Source of the DNA: Costus lasius | Lineage: Eukaryota > Streptophyta > Magnoliopsida > Zingiberales > Costaceae | Direction of reading: 5' to 3' | DNA: 64,000 nucleotides | Assembly: GCA_027563935.2 (NCBI GenBank) | Contig: CM050450.1 | Coordinates: forward strand, 5,935,957 to 5,999,956 | In this document: piece by piece, positions 34,526-47,298 of the stretch | How positions within the stretch are numbered: the first letter of the stretch is position 1 | Layout: each line of letters starts with the position of its first letter | Position numbers and translations under genes: made by a program | The notes under the pieces: model-generated | Seen by the model: the letters and a program-made list of their open reading frames with translations, nothing else | Told to the model about the DNA's origin: nothing | Databases searched by the model: none

Positions 34526-34770
34526 GAAAGAGAAAGACTAAAAATAGAGTTTTCTTTTTTATTCTCTTAATTATTGCTTTGAGTTATGTGAATATAATCT
34601 TAATAGATCCCGCTTAATTATACTTCAGCAGGAGCCGCTTAGCAAATGTGCCCAGGGTGCAACGTATGAATTTTGGGAATGTTTCTTTCATAATTTACCG
34701 AAACAAGAATTCCAACTACGCGTAAAATATAGAGCATCATTGTACGTTCAGAAGCCTGCACAAAGTTACT

Positions 34771-35976
34771 GAAATTTTTTTTTCCGCAGGCCCGCAGCCC
34801 AAGATTTTTCGTGCACAGCCCCCATCAAAGTAGAAAAAATTTTCGGGTCCCGTAATCCTTCAAGCACGTATCTTAATGCAAAATAATGAATCTTAAAGTA
34901 AACTTCTATTACACTTAAAAAAGTCAAATACACACGATAAGTCGCCCAAATCAAACCCAAATTGAAGGAGTCAAGCAGGCTTTGTTGCAGCAGACGTGGC
35001 TTCGAGCTTCGTCAATGGCACCGTTTCCCTTCTTCGGAGCTTGGACGAGGATGCGAGCAACGTCCTCGGTGATTTTACCGGTTCCTGCAGAGGCTGCAGC
35101 GGATCCTACGGTGACGACGCCTTCAGCGAGATGGGAGGCGGCGATCCCCGATTGAAGCGGACGCAGACGCAGTCGAGAGCGGGATTAGCGGCGCGAGGGT
35201 GAGAGCTTCGGCGCGGCAGATGCGGACGCAAGCGGCGTCCGCGGGCTTGATGAGGCGGCATCCTCACCTCAAAGAAGGCAGAGGAGTTGGAAGCGGCTCG
35301 ATGGTCTCCCCGTCGGTCTTGTGTCCGAGCTCGCGTGTGAGCTGAAAGACGCCCGTGGTGCAGATGGCTCGCGTCGTCCGCTTCCGATGGAACGGGAGCC
35401 GAAGAGTCCGCCTCTCGTGTTTGGGTCTGAAGGAAGCGCGGCGACGCCGCTTGCGTCGTTGAAGCCGCCCCCACCTCCGAAATCCCCACTGCCTTCCGCC
35501 AAGAGAAACGAAGCATTGCGTTGGCAGCCGCTCGCGTCCGAAACCTCTGCTGCTCGCATCCCCTTCTCAATCCCGAAGGAGACGGAACCGCTCACCTCTG
35601 CGCACGTCTGCCAGGAACGGAACTTCCTCGCCTTCTCACTTCTTCTCCGCAGGAGCTGGCGAAGGAAACGACCCCAAGGGAGCCGCATCCGACACTGTTC
35701 GCACAGCTCCTTCTCGTATTAACCAAGAATTGGGAAACAAAGATCGTATGTAAGTTGACTTTTTTTGATATAATAGACTTTGCTTTAAGATACGTGTTTA
35801 AATGCTCCATCACCCTTCGGCGATCACGCGCCAAAGGTTACGAAATTTTTTTTTTATCAAAGTATTAAAAATATTTTAAAATTCGTGTCCATCACCTTAT
35901 GCTTTAAAAGCCGTATAAAGCACGAATCTCAAGGCCAATTTAACGGCTTGATGGGGCTGTGCACGGGAATTTTTTT
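34771..35976. mobile_element. Pack-MULE-like element
   Basis: Flanked by a perfect 10-bp direct repeat CAAAGTTACT (34761-34770 and 35977-35986). Long inverted ends share TCGTGCACAGCCCC near 34,790 with its complement near 35,955, and ACACGTATCTTAA-type and AAAAAAGTCAA-type blocks at about 34,865-34,940 with complements at about 35,745-35,800. The interior (about 34,990-35,720) is GC-rich and unlike the flanks, suggesting captured genic sequence. I do not recognise the source. Frames on both strands are open but low in complexity. Confidence 0.7.
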
Positions 35977-35986
35977 CAAAGTTACT

Positions 35987-36497
35987 AGCCTTCTGTTTCT
36001 TGGGTAGACATCGGGAAGAAAAAGCCTAGCAAAAACCCTACCTAGCAATCGGCAGGGTCCCAGCATCAACCAGTCCCGAATCAAAAAACGTCTAGGCATG
36101 AACTAATTAGATCACCTACCCAATGGGCCAAGTCGCTACTGAATGGTGCTATAACTCATGAATGACATCTAAACTAGCAAGAAAAAAAATAATCTGATGG
36201 TATTATCATGATAAAGGTTGCAATATATTCTACAGGATGAACTACAAGAAGAAATAACACAAACTACGGATGGTTGGATTCCAGGAATCTGAAAATCTGA
36301 GGCTATTTAAAATCTTTTGATATGTTTACCAAATTACAGACTAAAAATGCGAAGAGTTGCCGCCCGTTGCAACACTGATTTTAAAATTAGGCCGTGTAAA
36401 ACATTCAAAGATGGACAGAACAAAAGGGAAATACAAAAACAAAAACAAAAAAAACTACCCAAATTCAATGGACAAGCAAAGACTAAAAGTACAGCAT
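35987..36497. other. RABA4 3' flank
   Basis: Probably includes the 3' untranslated region of the minus-strand Rab gene. No other feature seen. Confidence 0.45.
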
Positions 36498-39400
36498 CTA
36501 TGACGACATACAACAGATGGCTTTGGACCCAGCAGGCTCTTGAGCAGTGACGTCTATCTGAGTTCCTTTAAGCAGGTTTGAGTTTCCAGCAGACTCTGGC
36601 TCATCATTTGCGACAAGGGATTTTTTGCTTGTAATTCGGTAAATCTCAGTGAGCACAGTCGAAAAAGCGCTCTCAACATTAGTGGACTCGAGAGCGGAAG
36701 TCTCCATGAAGAAGAGGCCCTCGCGCTGTGCAAATTCTTTAGCATCCTCGGTGGGCACTGCACGAAGGCTTCCAAGATCAGACTTGTTTCCAATGAGCAT
36801 TATTACGATGTTCCTGTCAGCATGCCCCCTAAGTTCCTCCAGCCATCTCGCCACATGGTCGAATGATTGGCGTTTTGTCATATCGTAGACCAGCATGGCA
36901 CCTACTGCCCCCCTATAATATGCACTTGTTACTGCCCGATATCTGTTGGCGAATGACCAAAACAGCTTCCAAGTATTAGAATCAAAGACAAAATAACTAG
37001 ATATTTTAGGGTGTGAAAGAATGAAGTTGCTAGCATGCAATTGTGCAAAAAGTCAAAGCATAGATGTCTTATTATTTAAGCACCAAGATAAAAATTTCAA
37101 CAGATGAATGCTAAAGCATGTTTTTCATCCAAAAGTTTCCATCGTGCCAAACTAACAATCGAGTACTGTACTTAATCGAGAATATGTCAAAAATATTGTC
37201 ATTAAATACTATATCACTTCTACCGAACCTTTTTGGCCAACTAATCTTTATTTTAGAACTGCAAACTGCAGGTATCAGAAATAGCTTAAGCGTCATTTCG
37301 GAGCAAAAGAACTTGTGACGAATTCAAATGGTTACATAAGAATATTAAAATGTTGGATCATTTAAGAAAAAGTAAAGTTAGTATACACTACAACAATCAA
37401 ATCAATCAGAATAAAACACCGGATAAATCAGTTGATATTATAAATCTATATATAAATCATTAAGCAGTTCTTTCAATGTTAAAAAAAGAGAAAAAGTGTC
37501 CTCCATCCACCAACCCATCATCAAGAAAAAACAACGATTTTTTTTTTATTTGACAAGAAAGCAAGTCTTGTGTAAAGGAGGATCTGGACATTTCAGAAGT
37601 CGAAAAATACCCTTATCAAGTTGCAAAAGAACAAATCCATCATGCTCAATTTCGAGAACATTAAATTCATTCTAAATTAAATAAAGGAGGCAAGAAGGGG
37701 AAATCCAAATTCTGGCAACTTGGTACAAGATCATCTCCACTTTGTAAAGAAAGCACAAGTACTGTAGAGGAAATCTAAACAAGTTACAGTATAACAAACC
37801 CTTGCATATCAGATTCCAGCACAACACAATCATCATGCCCAATCTCGAAAGCAACTTATCCAAAGAAGAAAAGAAGAGGAAATTCTAATCATGGCAACTT
37901 GTTGAAAAACAATCCTGCTATCATCAAACTACATTGCATATGGCCACCAATATTACGGCAATTGTCGTGAAAGATACTAAAGAAAAAAGGAAAAAAAAAT
38001 TATGAATGCCCAGTCTTTGACAAAAAGACAATATACGCAGATATTTCATTCCATTTTTTCTTGTATATTTTTTTGGCCAAAAACAGGATGTCCAAAGCAA
38101 TTTTATAAATCAGACTTTTTCTTCTTGTAGTTATGATGCATGTATAAACTTCACAATTAATGAAAGCATGAAACTAGTTTACAAGGGTAAAAGGTTTCAC
38201 TACATTTGTAAATCTTGCCATAAATATCTTGGATTCATGTACGTACTTGAGTCATTCAACTATTATTCAACGAATTTCATAAACCAAGACAAGAACAAAA
38301 TCGCTTACAACAAATGCAAATCCATACAACTATTGCCTACTTCCAATAACTGTTTCATAACCTTGTACACAGATGGTGATATGAATTGAGTACTTCAGCA
38401 AAACATGTTCATGAAAGCCTCATATATAACAAATCCTTTTATTATCTAAACTTTGTGAATCAAAACCCTGAGTTTAACTAGTAGACAGGAGCATCGGATC
38501 AATAGGGTTTTGATGGACAATTTTATTAGGTGTTCTAGATGCAGGGAGAACTTATTGTAAAAATTCTACGTTGGAACTAGCCCACTTCACTCCATCAAGA
38601 ATGTTTTTTCTTTAGCAAAACCAAAATAAAAATCTTATTAGCAAACAAGGAGATGATTTCATGTACTTATACCCTTTAAATGTTCTGTTTGCTCATAAGA
38701 AGTTCTTAGTTAGCAAATCTAGATAAAGGATTTAATTCATAAATGCAATTTGTCTATATCGCCAAAGATTTAGTTCCAGAAAGATCAACAAAGCATATAT
38801 AGTCCATTAATTATGGTTAATAGTTAGGCGTATGAAAAAGCACTTTCTGAAGTGCTTCTTTCCAACAAAACCTCATTTGGCATACATTTTTAGTACTGCT
38901 TCAAGAAAATAATTTTGATAAATATCTTCTAAGCTAAAATGTTGAAGTTTTTTAAGACCATTTTGAAAATTTTTTATCATTAATTACAATACATATATTT
39001 TTATCTAATTAAATATTCCATATCCTAGGGAATAACCTTATTTATTATTCAACATAATAAAAAATTTAAGTAATCTTTTATCTTTGCCGCTAATCAATGT
39101 TTTCAAAACCACCTCCACGCACTATTTATCATAATAAGTAGACAACATGATATGGAGACAAAATAATGTTACATGAACGTACGAAAAGTATTAATAAATT
39201 ATTCTCACTATTTAGTAAACTATGTTTTGATTTTTACTTTATATTATATTTAATCTGTACATATTTCAAATTATATAGATATAAGTTAAGTATAGCATTA
39301 AAATTATAATAATTATAGTATGGTTATTGCTTATGTTAATTTTATCCTTTTTGGTCATTTGCACTCTCTCCGTAGTTTCCACAATTTTAATAAGTACTTT

Positions 39401-40925
39401 GTCATAAAAAATAGATTTTTAGAGAAGTTTTACCATTTATTTTTTTAACTTTTTCACAGACAACTGCTTCCCGGTAGCTATTTTCTTAGTTGATTTTCAT
39501 ATTTGCAAAACTTGTGCCAGTCTACGCATAATGGGATGGTTGTACTCTGTATATATGAACAAGGTAGTGCATCCCAGTTTAATAGTTCCCTACACTAGAA
39601 CTCTACAGTATCTGGAACCTGGATCTTTTGAAATAGGAAATTCGGACATAAATGATAAATCCATATAATTTTGCAACTAGAACTGCCCAAACAAAAAAAG
39701 AACCTATATGAGATAGTCCTACTTTATGGTCAATTACCAAACAACAATTAATCAAAAGCACACCACAATCAAAATACTAAATATCTATTATTTTGTGGGA
39801 AATTGGACAACTATATGGATCATAAGCATGAAAGGTAAAAGGTCAGGAATCTTGGATCTATAATGTAGACCAAAAGGATGTCTTATCACAGAAAGCAATA
39901 TTGTATAAATAGGCTATGCCACTGCCAAAATCCAATATCAGTGCAGTATTCCTAGTGTTTGAATGCCATCCAAGTATAAGGAAGCATTAACGACTGCTTA
40001 GTGCTTATATCAAACCAACAACAATATCTTTAATGATGTGAAATAAATAACATATCTGTTGCGCGTGATGATCCTAATTAAAAAGAAAATTGAACATGAT
40101 TTAGGAGAATTTTCTTCCTCAAGCTATGTGTTAAAATCATAATTCAGGTATAGATCTTTAGTGGCTCATTTGCGGGTTGACTGTCAGTTAGGACCAAGAT
40201 TTTCAGCTCTCTTTTGCTAGATGCGCATTCCTCCAAAGATTTGAGGAATCAAGTTCGTCAACTATCCCTTTTTCTACTCTTCGTCTATGTTGATTCAAGG
40301 TGACAAGACGACAGTAGGTTCTTTAGAAATTGATATCATATAATTCCAAAACCTATAACAGACCTTGATTGTAAACTCTGTTCATTAGATACGACATATT
40401 ATATAGAAGAAACAATGCAAAGCAAAACGAGATTAAAATTTCATTAAAAACATTCCGACGAAGATCTTAGTGAACTTGCGCCAATTTCAACCTTTTTCGC
40501 AAAGCAGCCTCGATATGAGCGATCAAAGTGGGAAGCTAAGATTTAAAAAGAACGAATATTGACACAGACAAGTAAATACATAGTGACGAGGGATAAGAAC
40601 ACGGAATTTTGGTCAATCAAATCAGGTTCCAACAACGGGAAGAAAAAAAAAAGAGGGGGAACTTATTAAAAAAAAAAAAAGAGGACCTTTCTTGGCCGGC
40701 GGTGTCCCAGATCTGGGCCTTAATGGTCTTGTTGTCGATGGTGAGTGTGCGGGTCTGGAACTCGACACCGATTGTAGCCTTGGAGTCGATGCTGAACTCG
40801 TTGCGTGCGAAGCGGGCGAGCAGCTGCGACTTGCCCACGGCCGAGTCCCCGATCAGCACCACCTTAAACACGTAGTCGATCTTCTGATTGAACTCCCCGT
40901 AATGATTTCGACTCCCTGACGTCAT
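36498..40925 (-). CDS. RABA4: RABA4-type Rab GTPase
   Basis: Exon 1 is 40925-40687 and exon 2 is 36942-36498, giving 227 residues. Guanine-nucleotide motifs: GDSAVGKS (26-33), switch-I Thr51 in [15 protein letters not shown] (74-79), NKSD (132-135) and ETSA (160-163). The effector segment and [20 protein letters not shown] are typical of plant RABA, and the MTSG start with [20 protein letters not shown] is RABA4-like. The C-terminal CC (ICCMSS) is the geranylgeranyl site. RABA4 proteins direct trans-Golgi to plasma-membrane traffic in polar growth, by family knowledge. The intron splits Arg80 right after DTAGQE, and at 3.74 kb is long. The donor is AAAG|GTCCTC followed by a T run, and the acceptor is AACAG. 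The next gene upstream starts 6.4 kb away on the other strand. Confidence 0.94.
36943..40686. other. RABA4 intron
   Basis: A 3.7-kb AT-rich intron. Apart from simple A/T runs I see no inserted gene or clear transposon. Confidence 0.7.
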
Positions 40926-42839
40926 CCTGAACCCCTCCCTCTCCCTCGATCCCCAAAATCCGATCGATCAACCAATCAATAGGAGATTGAATCACCACCA
41001 GGACGTAACCTACCACCACGGGAAAAGAAGAGAAGAGAAAGGAGAGAGAGATCCAAGGAAGAAGGCAAGCGACGACGAAGGATATCGACCTAGCCGAAGA
41101 AATCAGGCGCCAAATAAACCAGAAAACGGAACAGGTTGGGTTGGGCGAGAGAGAAGAGGGTCGTGGATGGTGTGCTACTGTTACGGGAACGGAGGTCCCT
41201 TCCTCTAATCGCTCGGCCTACTCTCTTGTTTACCTGCAATCTTATTGCCAGATGACAGGATCCGCATGGAACCCACAGAGTTATCTCGAACTGAAGTTCG
41301 GTGGGTGAAAGAGTTGATGCAATCCAGTCTTTCTGTCATTTGGAACCGGAGTGGGTGGCACGTGAGTGCTAGCAGTAGTTGACGAACAAGAAGTCAATAG
41401 TTCGCGCAATCCATCTAATTAACCCTCTTTTACAGTTTTAGTTCACTCTACTTTTTTACCAATTCTTTTCTCAAATTTTAGAATTAATTAATTCTTTTAA
41501 AAATCGAATTTAATAATAAACTTTATTATAAAAAACGAAAAAACTATTTCAAACTTCCATTTCAGTATGGACTTGTTAAATTCCTACAGTCAAACTTTGA
41601 TTTTTATTAGTTTTTCATAATTTTCCTCCATCATGCACAAACTAGAAGATGAAACCATGTTTAACTCATTCTGTGTCACATGGCTATTGACTCGGTCTTC
41701 GTTGACCTGGAATGAAAACTCTCTGCTCACTTCCTTTGCTAGATGTTCTTAGGACAGTTCTATCAAATAAGCCCTTCAAATCTTACTTATTTCTGACCAA
41801 TCAATGATCGAAATCCAGATTCATGAACCTATGATTAAAGAAATTGGGGAAAGTTAAATTCAACTTTTTATGCCTACCAATCAAGACAAGTTTTTTAGAA
41901 CAAGTTCTTGGATTATGAATGAAAAGAACCACTACTCATTTTAGTATTCTTTTGGTGATTGCTATGCAGCTAATGGTTCAAGCTGAAACAAAAATTATAG
42001 TCAGAAATCTAAACAAGCTTACAGATAGATTTGCAGATATTAGTTGAGGCATAAAAATGGGTCAAGTGTGATCTGATAGAAACCTTATGAAAGAACCTTG
42101 GTATCCCCTGATTTAATGGCTTAAGCTTAGGCCTTTATAAAGAGATTTCATAAAGAATTCTTTTCTAAATTTTTTTTATCCAATGCCATCAGTTAGAATT
42201 ACTTGTACAGGATACCAAAATCCAAAAAGCTCTTCTATAATTTTTATGATAAAGATAATGATTTGATGAAAGGCTTACAGCATTCCATACTGAAGATATC
42301 TTCTTAAGGTCCTCTCTGAAACTATCATATTTCATTTTGCAGTAGCAATGTCCCTGCATAAGCATGACAACAAAAGTCAGAAGCTAAATAAAATATTCTG
42401 CAGTTGCGAGTTAGTAAACAACTAGTTGAATGCATGATGCATCAACCTAAACCATGATAAAGTCAACTGTTTCTTTATCACCTGAAGACAAGCAAACAGA
42501 AGGACTAAAGTTGAATTCTATTTACCTTCATTTTGGCACGCAACAAGGTTAGAATTCTATTTACCTTGTGAAATTGCTAGAGACAAAGATCACAAGTAAC
42601 GTAGTTAAATTTACATGTTCACTGCAGGTCCAGAGTATGGTATCACCCTCTACTATAAATAGGTGGGTCTTCTTTCAAGAAACACCTAAGACAACGTATA
42701 ACTCAGGCAACATTCAATCCTTCAAAATATTCATTTGTATAGCAACACAAATAGCGGCTGGTGTTAACTCCAAGCAAGTATGGAGCAACCCTACAGCAAA
42801 GAAGGTGTCCAAATAGGTTTCTCCTTCTTGGCAAGGTAA
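40926..42839. other. RABA4 upstream region
   Basis: 40,926-41,200 is purine-rich on the plus strand (pyrimidine-rich in the gene's sense), as in many plant leaders. The rest is AT-rich spacer with no recognised gene. Confidence 0.5.
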
Positions 42840-43231
42840 CTGGAAAAAATTTCATGAGCAAGGGGGCTGCTCAAGAAATCCTAAGCACAGCCCCTTAAAA
42901 AAAATTCATGATCTTAAAAAATCATGAAAAAAATATCCACCATGTAGTCCACGATGAGAGCTATCTATGGACACCAAGATCGTGGATTTTGGATGTATCC
43001 ACGATGAAATATCGTGGACAAAACACTGTTCACAATGCATCTAAAATCCACAATGTTGTATCCACGATATTGGATATATCCAAAATTCACGATCTTTGTG
43101 TCCATGGATAACTCTCATCTTGGACTACATGGTGGATATTTTTTTACGATTTTTAGGATCGTGAATTTTTTTTTTAGGGGGTTGTGCTTAGGATTTCTTG
43201 AGAAGCCCTCTTGCTCAGGAAATTTTTTCAG
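42840..43231. repeat. 392-bp foldback MITE
   Basis: Nearly a full palindrome centred at about 43,035. GGAAAAAATTTCATGAGCAA at the left is mirrored by the complement of TTGCTCAGGAAATTTTTTC at the right, and GATCGTGGATTTTGGAT- and TATCCACGATAT-type blocks pair inside. No coding sequence. A TSD is not clear, so the superfamily is open (MULE-like is plausible). Confidence 0.72.
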
Positions 43232-46200
43232 GTATGTGAGGTGGATTCTTAGAGTAGAGGAGGATCCATCTCAAGATCTTAGTACAGCAATTTGTACAAT
43301 ATCAGTGCAGCTTTGACAAGCAATAGTGAAGTCTGTAGCTGTGACAGATACCTTATTCCAAGATTATTGTTGGGACTGCATTGAAGCTGCAAAGACAAAA
43401 GGAAAGAGAACAAGCTGTTCTGATGGTATGGCTCCAAGATAAGGGTGTGAGAAATGAACCCACATGGAAAGGTCTCCCATCGAGTCACTGTCCTACAAAA
43501 GCAAACTTTGAAGATTACAGACACCATGGCGTCCTTAGGTAAGGAAAGTGTCCACCAGCACATCACCTTCAATTAAATCTTAGCTGAAGAACTGTAGGAA
43601 GGAGAACAAACCTACCCGACCATGTTTAGTGTGCTAACAATAGTACTTTATGGCCTCACTTGATATCCAGACCAGGGTGTCATGGATTGTTGAAAAAAAA
43701 AGTTAGGAAGGCAAGTGGGTTTCCATAATTGCTATCTTTGTTTAGTGTAGATTTGTACTTAACAAATGTCCCTTCTGCACTTATTTCATAGGGAAGATGA
43801 GGACATTGATTCTAATTTCTACATGATTAAGTGCAATCTATCTACTTCAGGCTTCAGGTAGCTGCTTCCGTATGGGGCATTGTTTTGTCAATATCTTTGC
43901 CCTTCACATAATTATTGGTTTGTCACTCGAGTCGTTATCCATCTTACTGTATTTGTTTTGCTTAAAATTTCAATATTTGGTTTAATGTTTTATATTTGTG
44001 CCAAACTGACAATCGATCACGTCCAAAGATTATACTGATCATGAAGGAACTGTCGTGACAATTTTCCTAGACCAGTAATAAAGTTAATCGTACAAGGTGA
44101 AGTGTCTCCTTCTCGCTCTCAGCCATGGAGAAAGTGGGCAATGGTAAAAGTTGAATGCCACCAACTTGGACCAAATTACTTGTGCTACCCATGTAACCCA
44201 ACAGAAAGGAAAAAGTAAATGATGAACGTCCTCAAATATTAGAGACTTTATACTCGAAGTTCAGTGCAAGTAAAATCAGAGTAGCTGGTGCTTGTTCTAG
44301 AGAAAAGGAACCCAACTTATAGTTTGATGAAAAACTAGTGGTAATTACAAAGGTATTGTGAGCTCTCAAAACATTTGGACAAAGTGTCCATGAAGTGTAT
44401 CATGCTTTAAAGTGTCGGTCCAAGCTGGTGAGTCAGTCATGGCTCAAAGAAATACATATCGATATATGTATTGGGGAATGCTCAGTCAGAAACGTACTAG
44501 GTTTATCATCAAATATGGACCAGCACTTGAAACCATTGATCTAAACTATACAAAAGGTCTTGTAATCATGTTATGTACTATTACATACTGTCTCTTTCTT
44601 TTTACACTGAATAGAGAAGACCAGCTATTTCGAACAAAGTGGAGATAGAGGTTGATTAGGTGAAAATGTTTGAGTGACTAAAAAGCGCACAGACGATAAA
44701 GAACAATTTTTGTAATGGATTTCACCACATCAGGTACACAATATGTCCACTTTTCAGAGTGCCACCTTTTGACCCCTAAGATATTGATCTCATGATAACC
44801 AAATCGGCAAGTGACTTCCAGACACTTTGACATTTACCTACAGAATTAGAGATGCAGACGAGTGGGTTCATGTACAACAATTTCAGATGACCAAGTGGAC
44901 GAGTGGGTCATGTACCCCTAAGATATGAGCTTTATCCGAGTTTTAAATCGGTGCATGAATTTTTAGTTCTATTTAAGGAGATAAACATTCAACTCTCACT
45001 CTTGTACATGCCCGTGTTTGTTTATCATGTAATATAAATAAGACAAGTCTTACATAGTTTGACGATTGATCACATGATGCAAAATTGACCTGTTACAATC
45101 CTCATAATGAACTGACTTACAGAACTGAAAGTGAAAATAAATTCAACCATATTGTTTGGAAGGTGGGTCACTGGCTCATTCCTTTCACCAGTACCTCAAA
45201 GTAAAAATATATAAGTCAAATGGATAATGCAAGGGCCTGCTCCAGAAACTCCTATTATTTTCTTTTCGTAAAACTGCTACATACACTTTGACAATATCTA
45301 CTTTTATTTCTAAGATATCCACTCTCAAGGCAGCAATTAGTCACTCAATGTTATAATTTATAAACTCAAAGTAATTGCGTGGATAATTTTCCTAAAAAAA
45401 GAACATTTTTTCCAATTAAGAGTTCTTTTATTGATATTTTCCTATGGCTCCATTTCCATTTAATGAATTTGAGCCTTTTTTGAACAAGCAAATTTCTTAA
45501 GTTGCAAGCTTAAGTATTCTATCATAACAGAAGCAAATTTCTGATAAAGCAAGATTATGCCCCATTCCAAACGATGAGAGCATGTAAATGTCTACTTTTT
45601 TGTTCTGGCTATCCTTCACCACCCTTGACGATTGGTACTACTATCCCTGTGTAAAATAAGAGTACTTCTCTTGCCTCCCCTTAAGTATGCACACGTCTCA
45701 TGGAGAGGTTCCTTAGTATAAGACTATAAGTTCCTTGGCGAGGTTCTCTTCAATATACAAGAGGTGTTGAACTGGGCAAATTTTATAGTTAAAGAGAAGT
45801 GCCACCTATTGCATAACCATTCATGGTTCAAGTTCTTATTATCATCATTTTGTTCTATTACACTAGCTCTAAGTTTTCAACCCTTTTTGCTAAAATTTCA
45901 CTCTATGATGAAGTTAAAGGAATCGTTCAAACTAAAAGTAAGAATTGGATCTAAGATCAGAGCTAACTGACCATATCAAGCAAGATGACACTCTCTATAC
46001 TTCTCAGCTGAATCATAAGAAGTCCAACCTACGCGAGTTTACACCTTGGTGTCCTTATTCCGCGACATCACCGACGCAGAGGTACACTGGCACAGTGATA
46101 CAACACGGAACAGAGCCGGTCGCCGCGTTGTACCACGTGCACCGCACGCTCACTTGCGTCGCGTTTCTCGAGCATTGCAGGAATAGCATTACAAAATGCA

Positions 46201-47008
46201 GACTGAGATAAAAGGAAGGAAACCACTCGTTCGAAATTTAAGCAACGGAAATCTAGCTAAAGCAGCACACAGAAAGCAAAGCTCGGAAGGTCAATCCGAA
46301 GTGCGAAAAAAAGGAAGACGACTTACCTGACCCTGCAGTAGAGCTTGCTGCATTATTTTTCCTTTTAATCAATGCGACGAGAGCGACGTGTCGGAGCCTC
46401 GATTAAAGAAATGCTGTCGGCTGTTTCTTTTCTCGCCCTTCCTGCTTCTTCTTCACCTTCTTCAATTCTGTAGATAAATCTCTGCGGTGCCTTCTTGCCC
46501 TGCTCATACGTCGAAGAGCGCGTACTTTCTTGTCCGTATCTTTATACGAATCGAAGCCGCCAGCCGCCGGCCGCATTGTGGCGCCGGCTTGGCCGCCGCG
46601 AAATCACCGTTCTAGGATAAACAGCACAGTAAACACACAGGAGAAGAGGCAGAGACAAAGAGGAGAACGAATTAGAAGAACGGTAAAAAAAAGGAGGCGC
46701 CTTTTATCATGCGTTTCTCTTCTGTTCCCCTTTCGCCGCATTCCCGCCGCGACAGAGACTGAATTGAACATCCGGTCAGATTACCGCTCAAAGTTTGCTG
46801 CTGGGACATCCCATTCTGGCCATTCGGGCCTTCGTATTACCATTTCACCATTTCATCTTTAGCTATGACAGGCGGTGAGCAGACCATAGAACCCCGTTAG
46901 TTCCATTAAACTTGAATTTAATATTGACAGGAAAAAAAATATAAAGAAATTTCACGAGCCACTGTTGAGTGAGATTCCTATAAATATTACGATCTCCCCT
47001 TCGCGTTT
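43232..47008. other. Long spacer upstream of the bHLH gene
   Basis: Mostly AT-rich. 43,320-43,560 has a faint resemblance to the end of a Ty3/gypsy pol frame (rejected as too weak). 46,000-46,200 is GC-richer but holds no frame I recognise. No gene is claimed. Confidence 0.45.
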
Positions 47009-47016
47009 TATATAAA
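47009..47016 (+). promoter_or_regulatory. TATA box of the bHLH gene
   Basis: TATATAAA in a GCGTTTTATATAAAAGAGG context, about 285 bp upstream of the ATG at 47,299, giving a leader of roughly 250 bp. Confidence 0.55.
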
Positions 47017-47298
47017 AGAGGTAATTGCAGAAAAATTACCCCGAATCAGACGATTCCCTTCCGCTTCCCCCTCCGCTTCCTCTTCCCACTTGGAGCACCG
47101 CTTGCCGCGCTTGCGCTTTCCGCAGCCAACGAACTACGTCTAGAACTCGCGGGCCCGAGAGCGGGCTTCGGTGGAGCAGGAGAGGTGCTAGAATCAGGAA
47201 CAATCGGTTCGCTCTGGGCATTTTGGGCGGCATTTGTCGCGGGATTTGGCGAAATTGGGTAGTGGTTCGTGGTGAGCTGTTTGTCTGATTGGCGATTG

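Noticed and set aside
35106..35722. Frames of 130-154 codons on both strands
   Set aside because: GC-rich interior of the Pack-MULE-like element; no recognisable protein, so kept as cargo of unknown origin.
43320..43560. Possible end of a Ty3/gypsy pol frame
   Set aside because: Only a faint resemblance (HGKVSHRVTVLQKQ-like) with stops around it; too weak to annotate.
46530..46862. 110-codon plus-strand frame upstream of the bHLH gene
   Set aside because: No domain, basic low-complexity sequence, located upstream of the TATA element of the bHLH gene.
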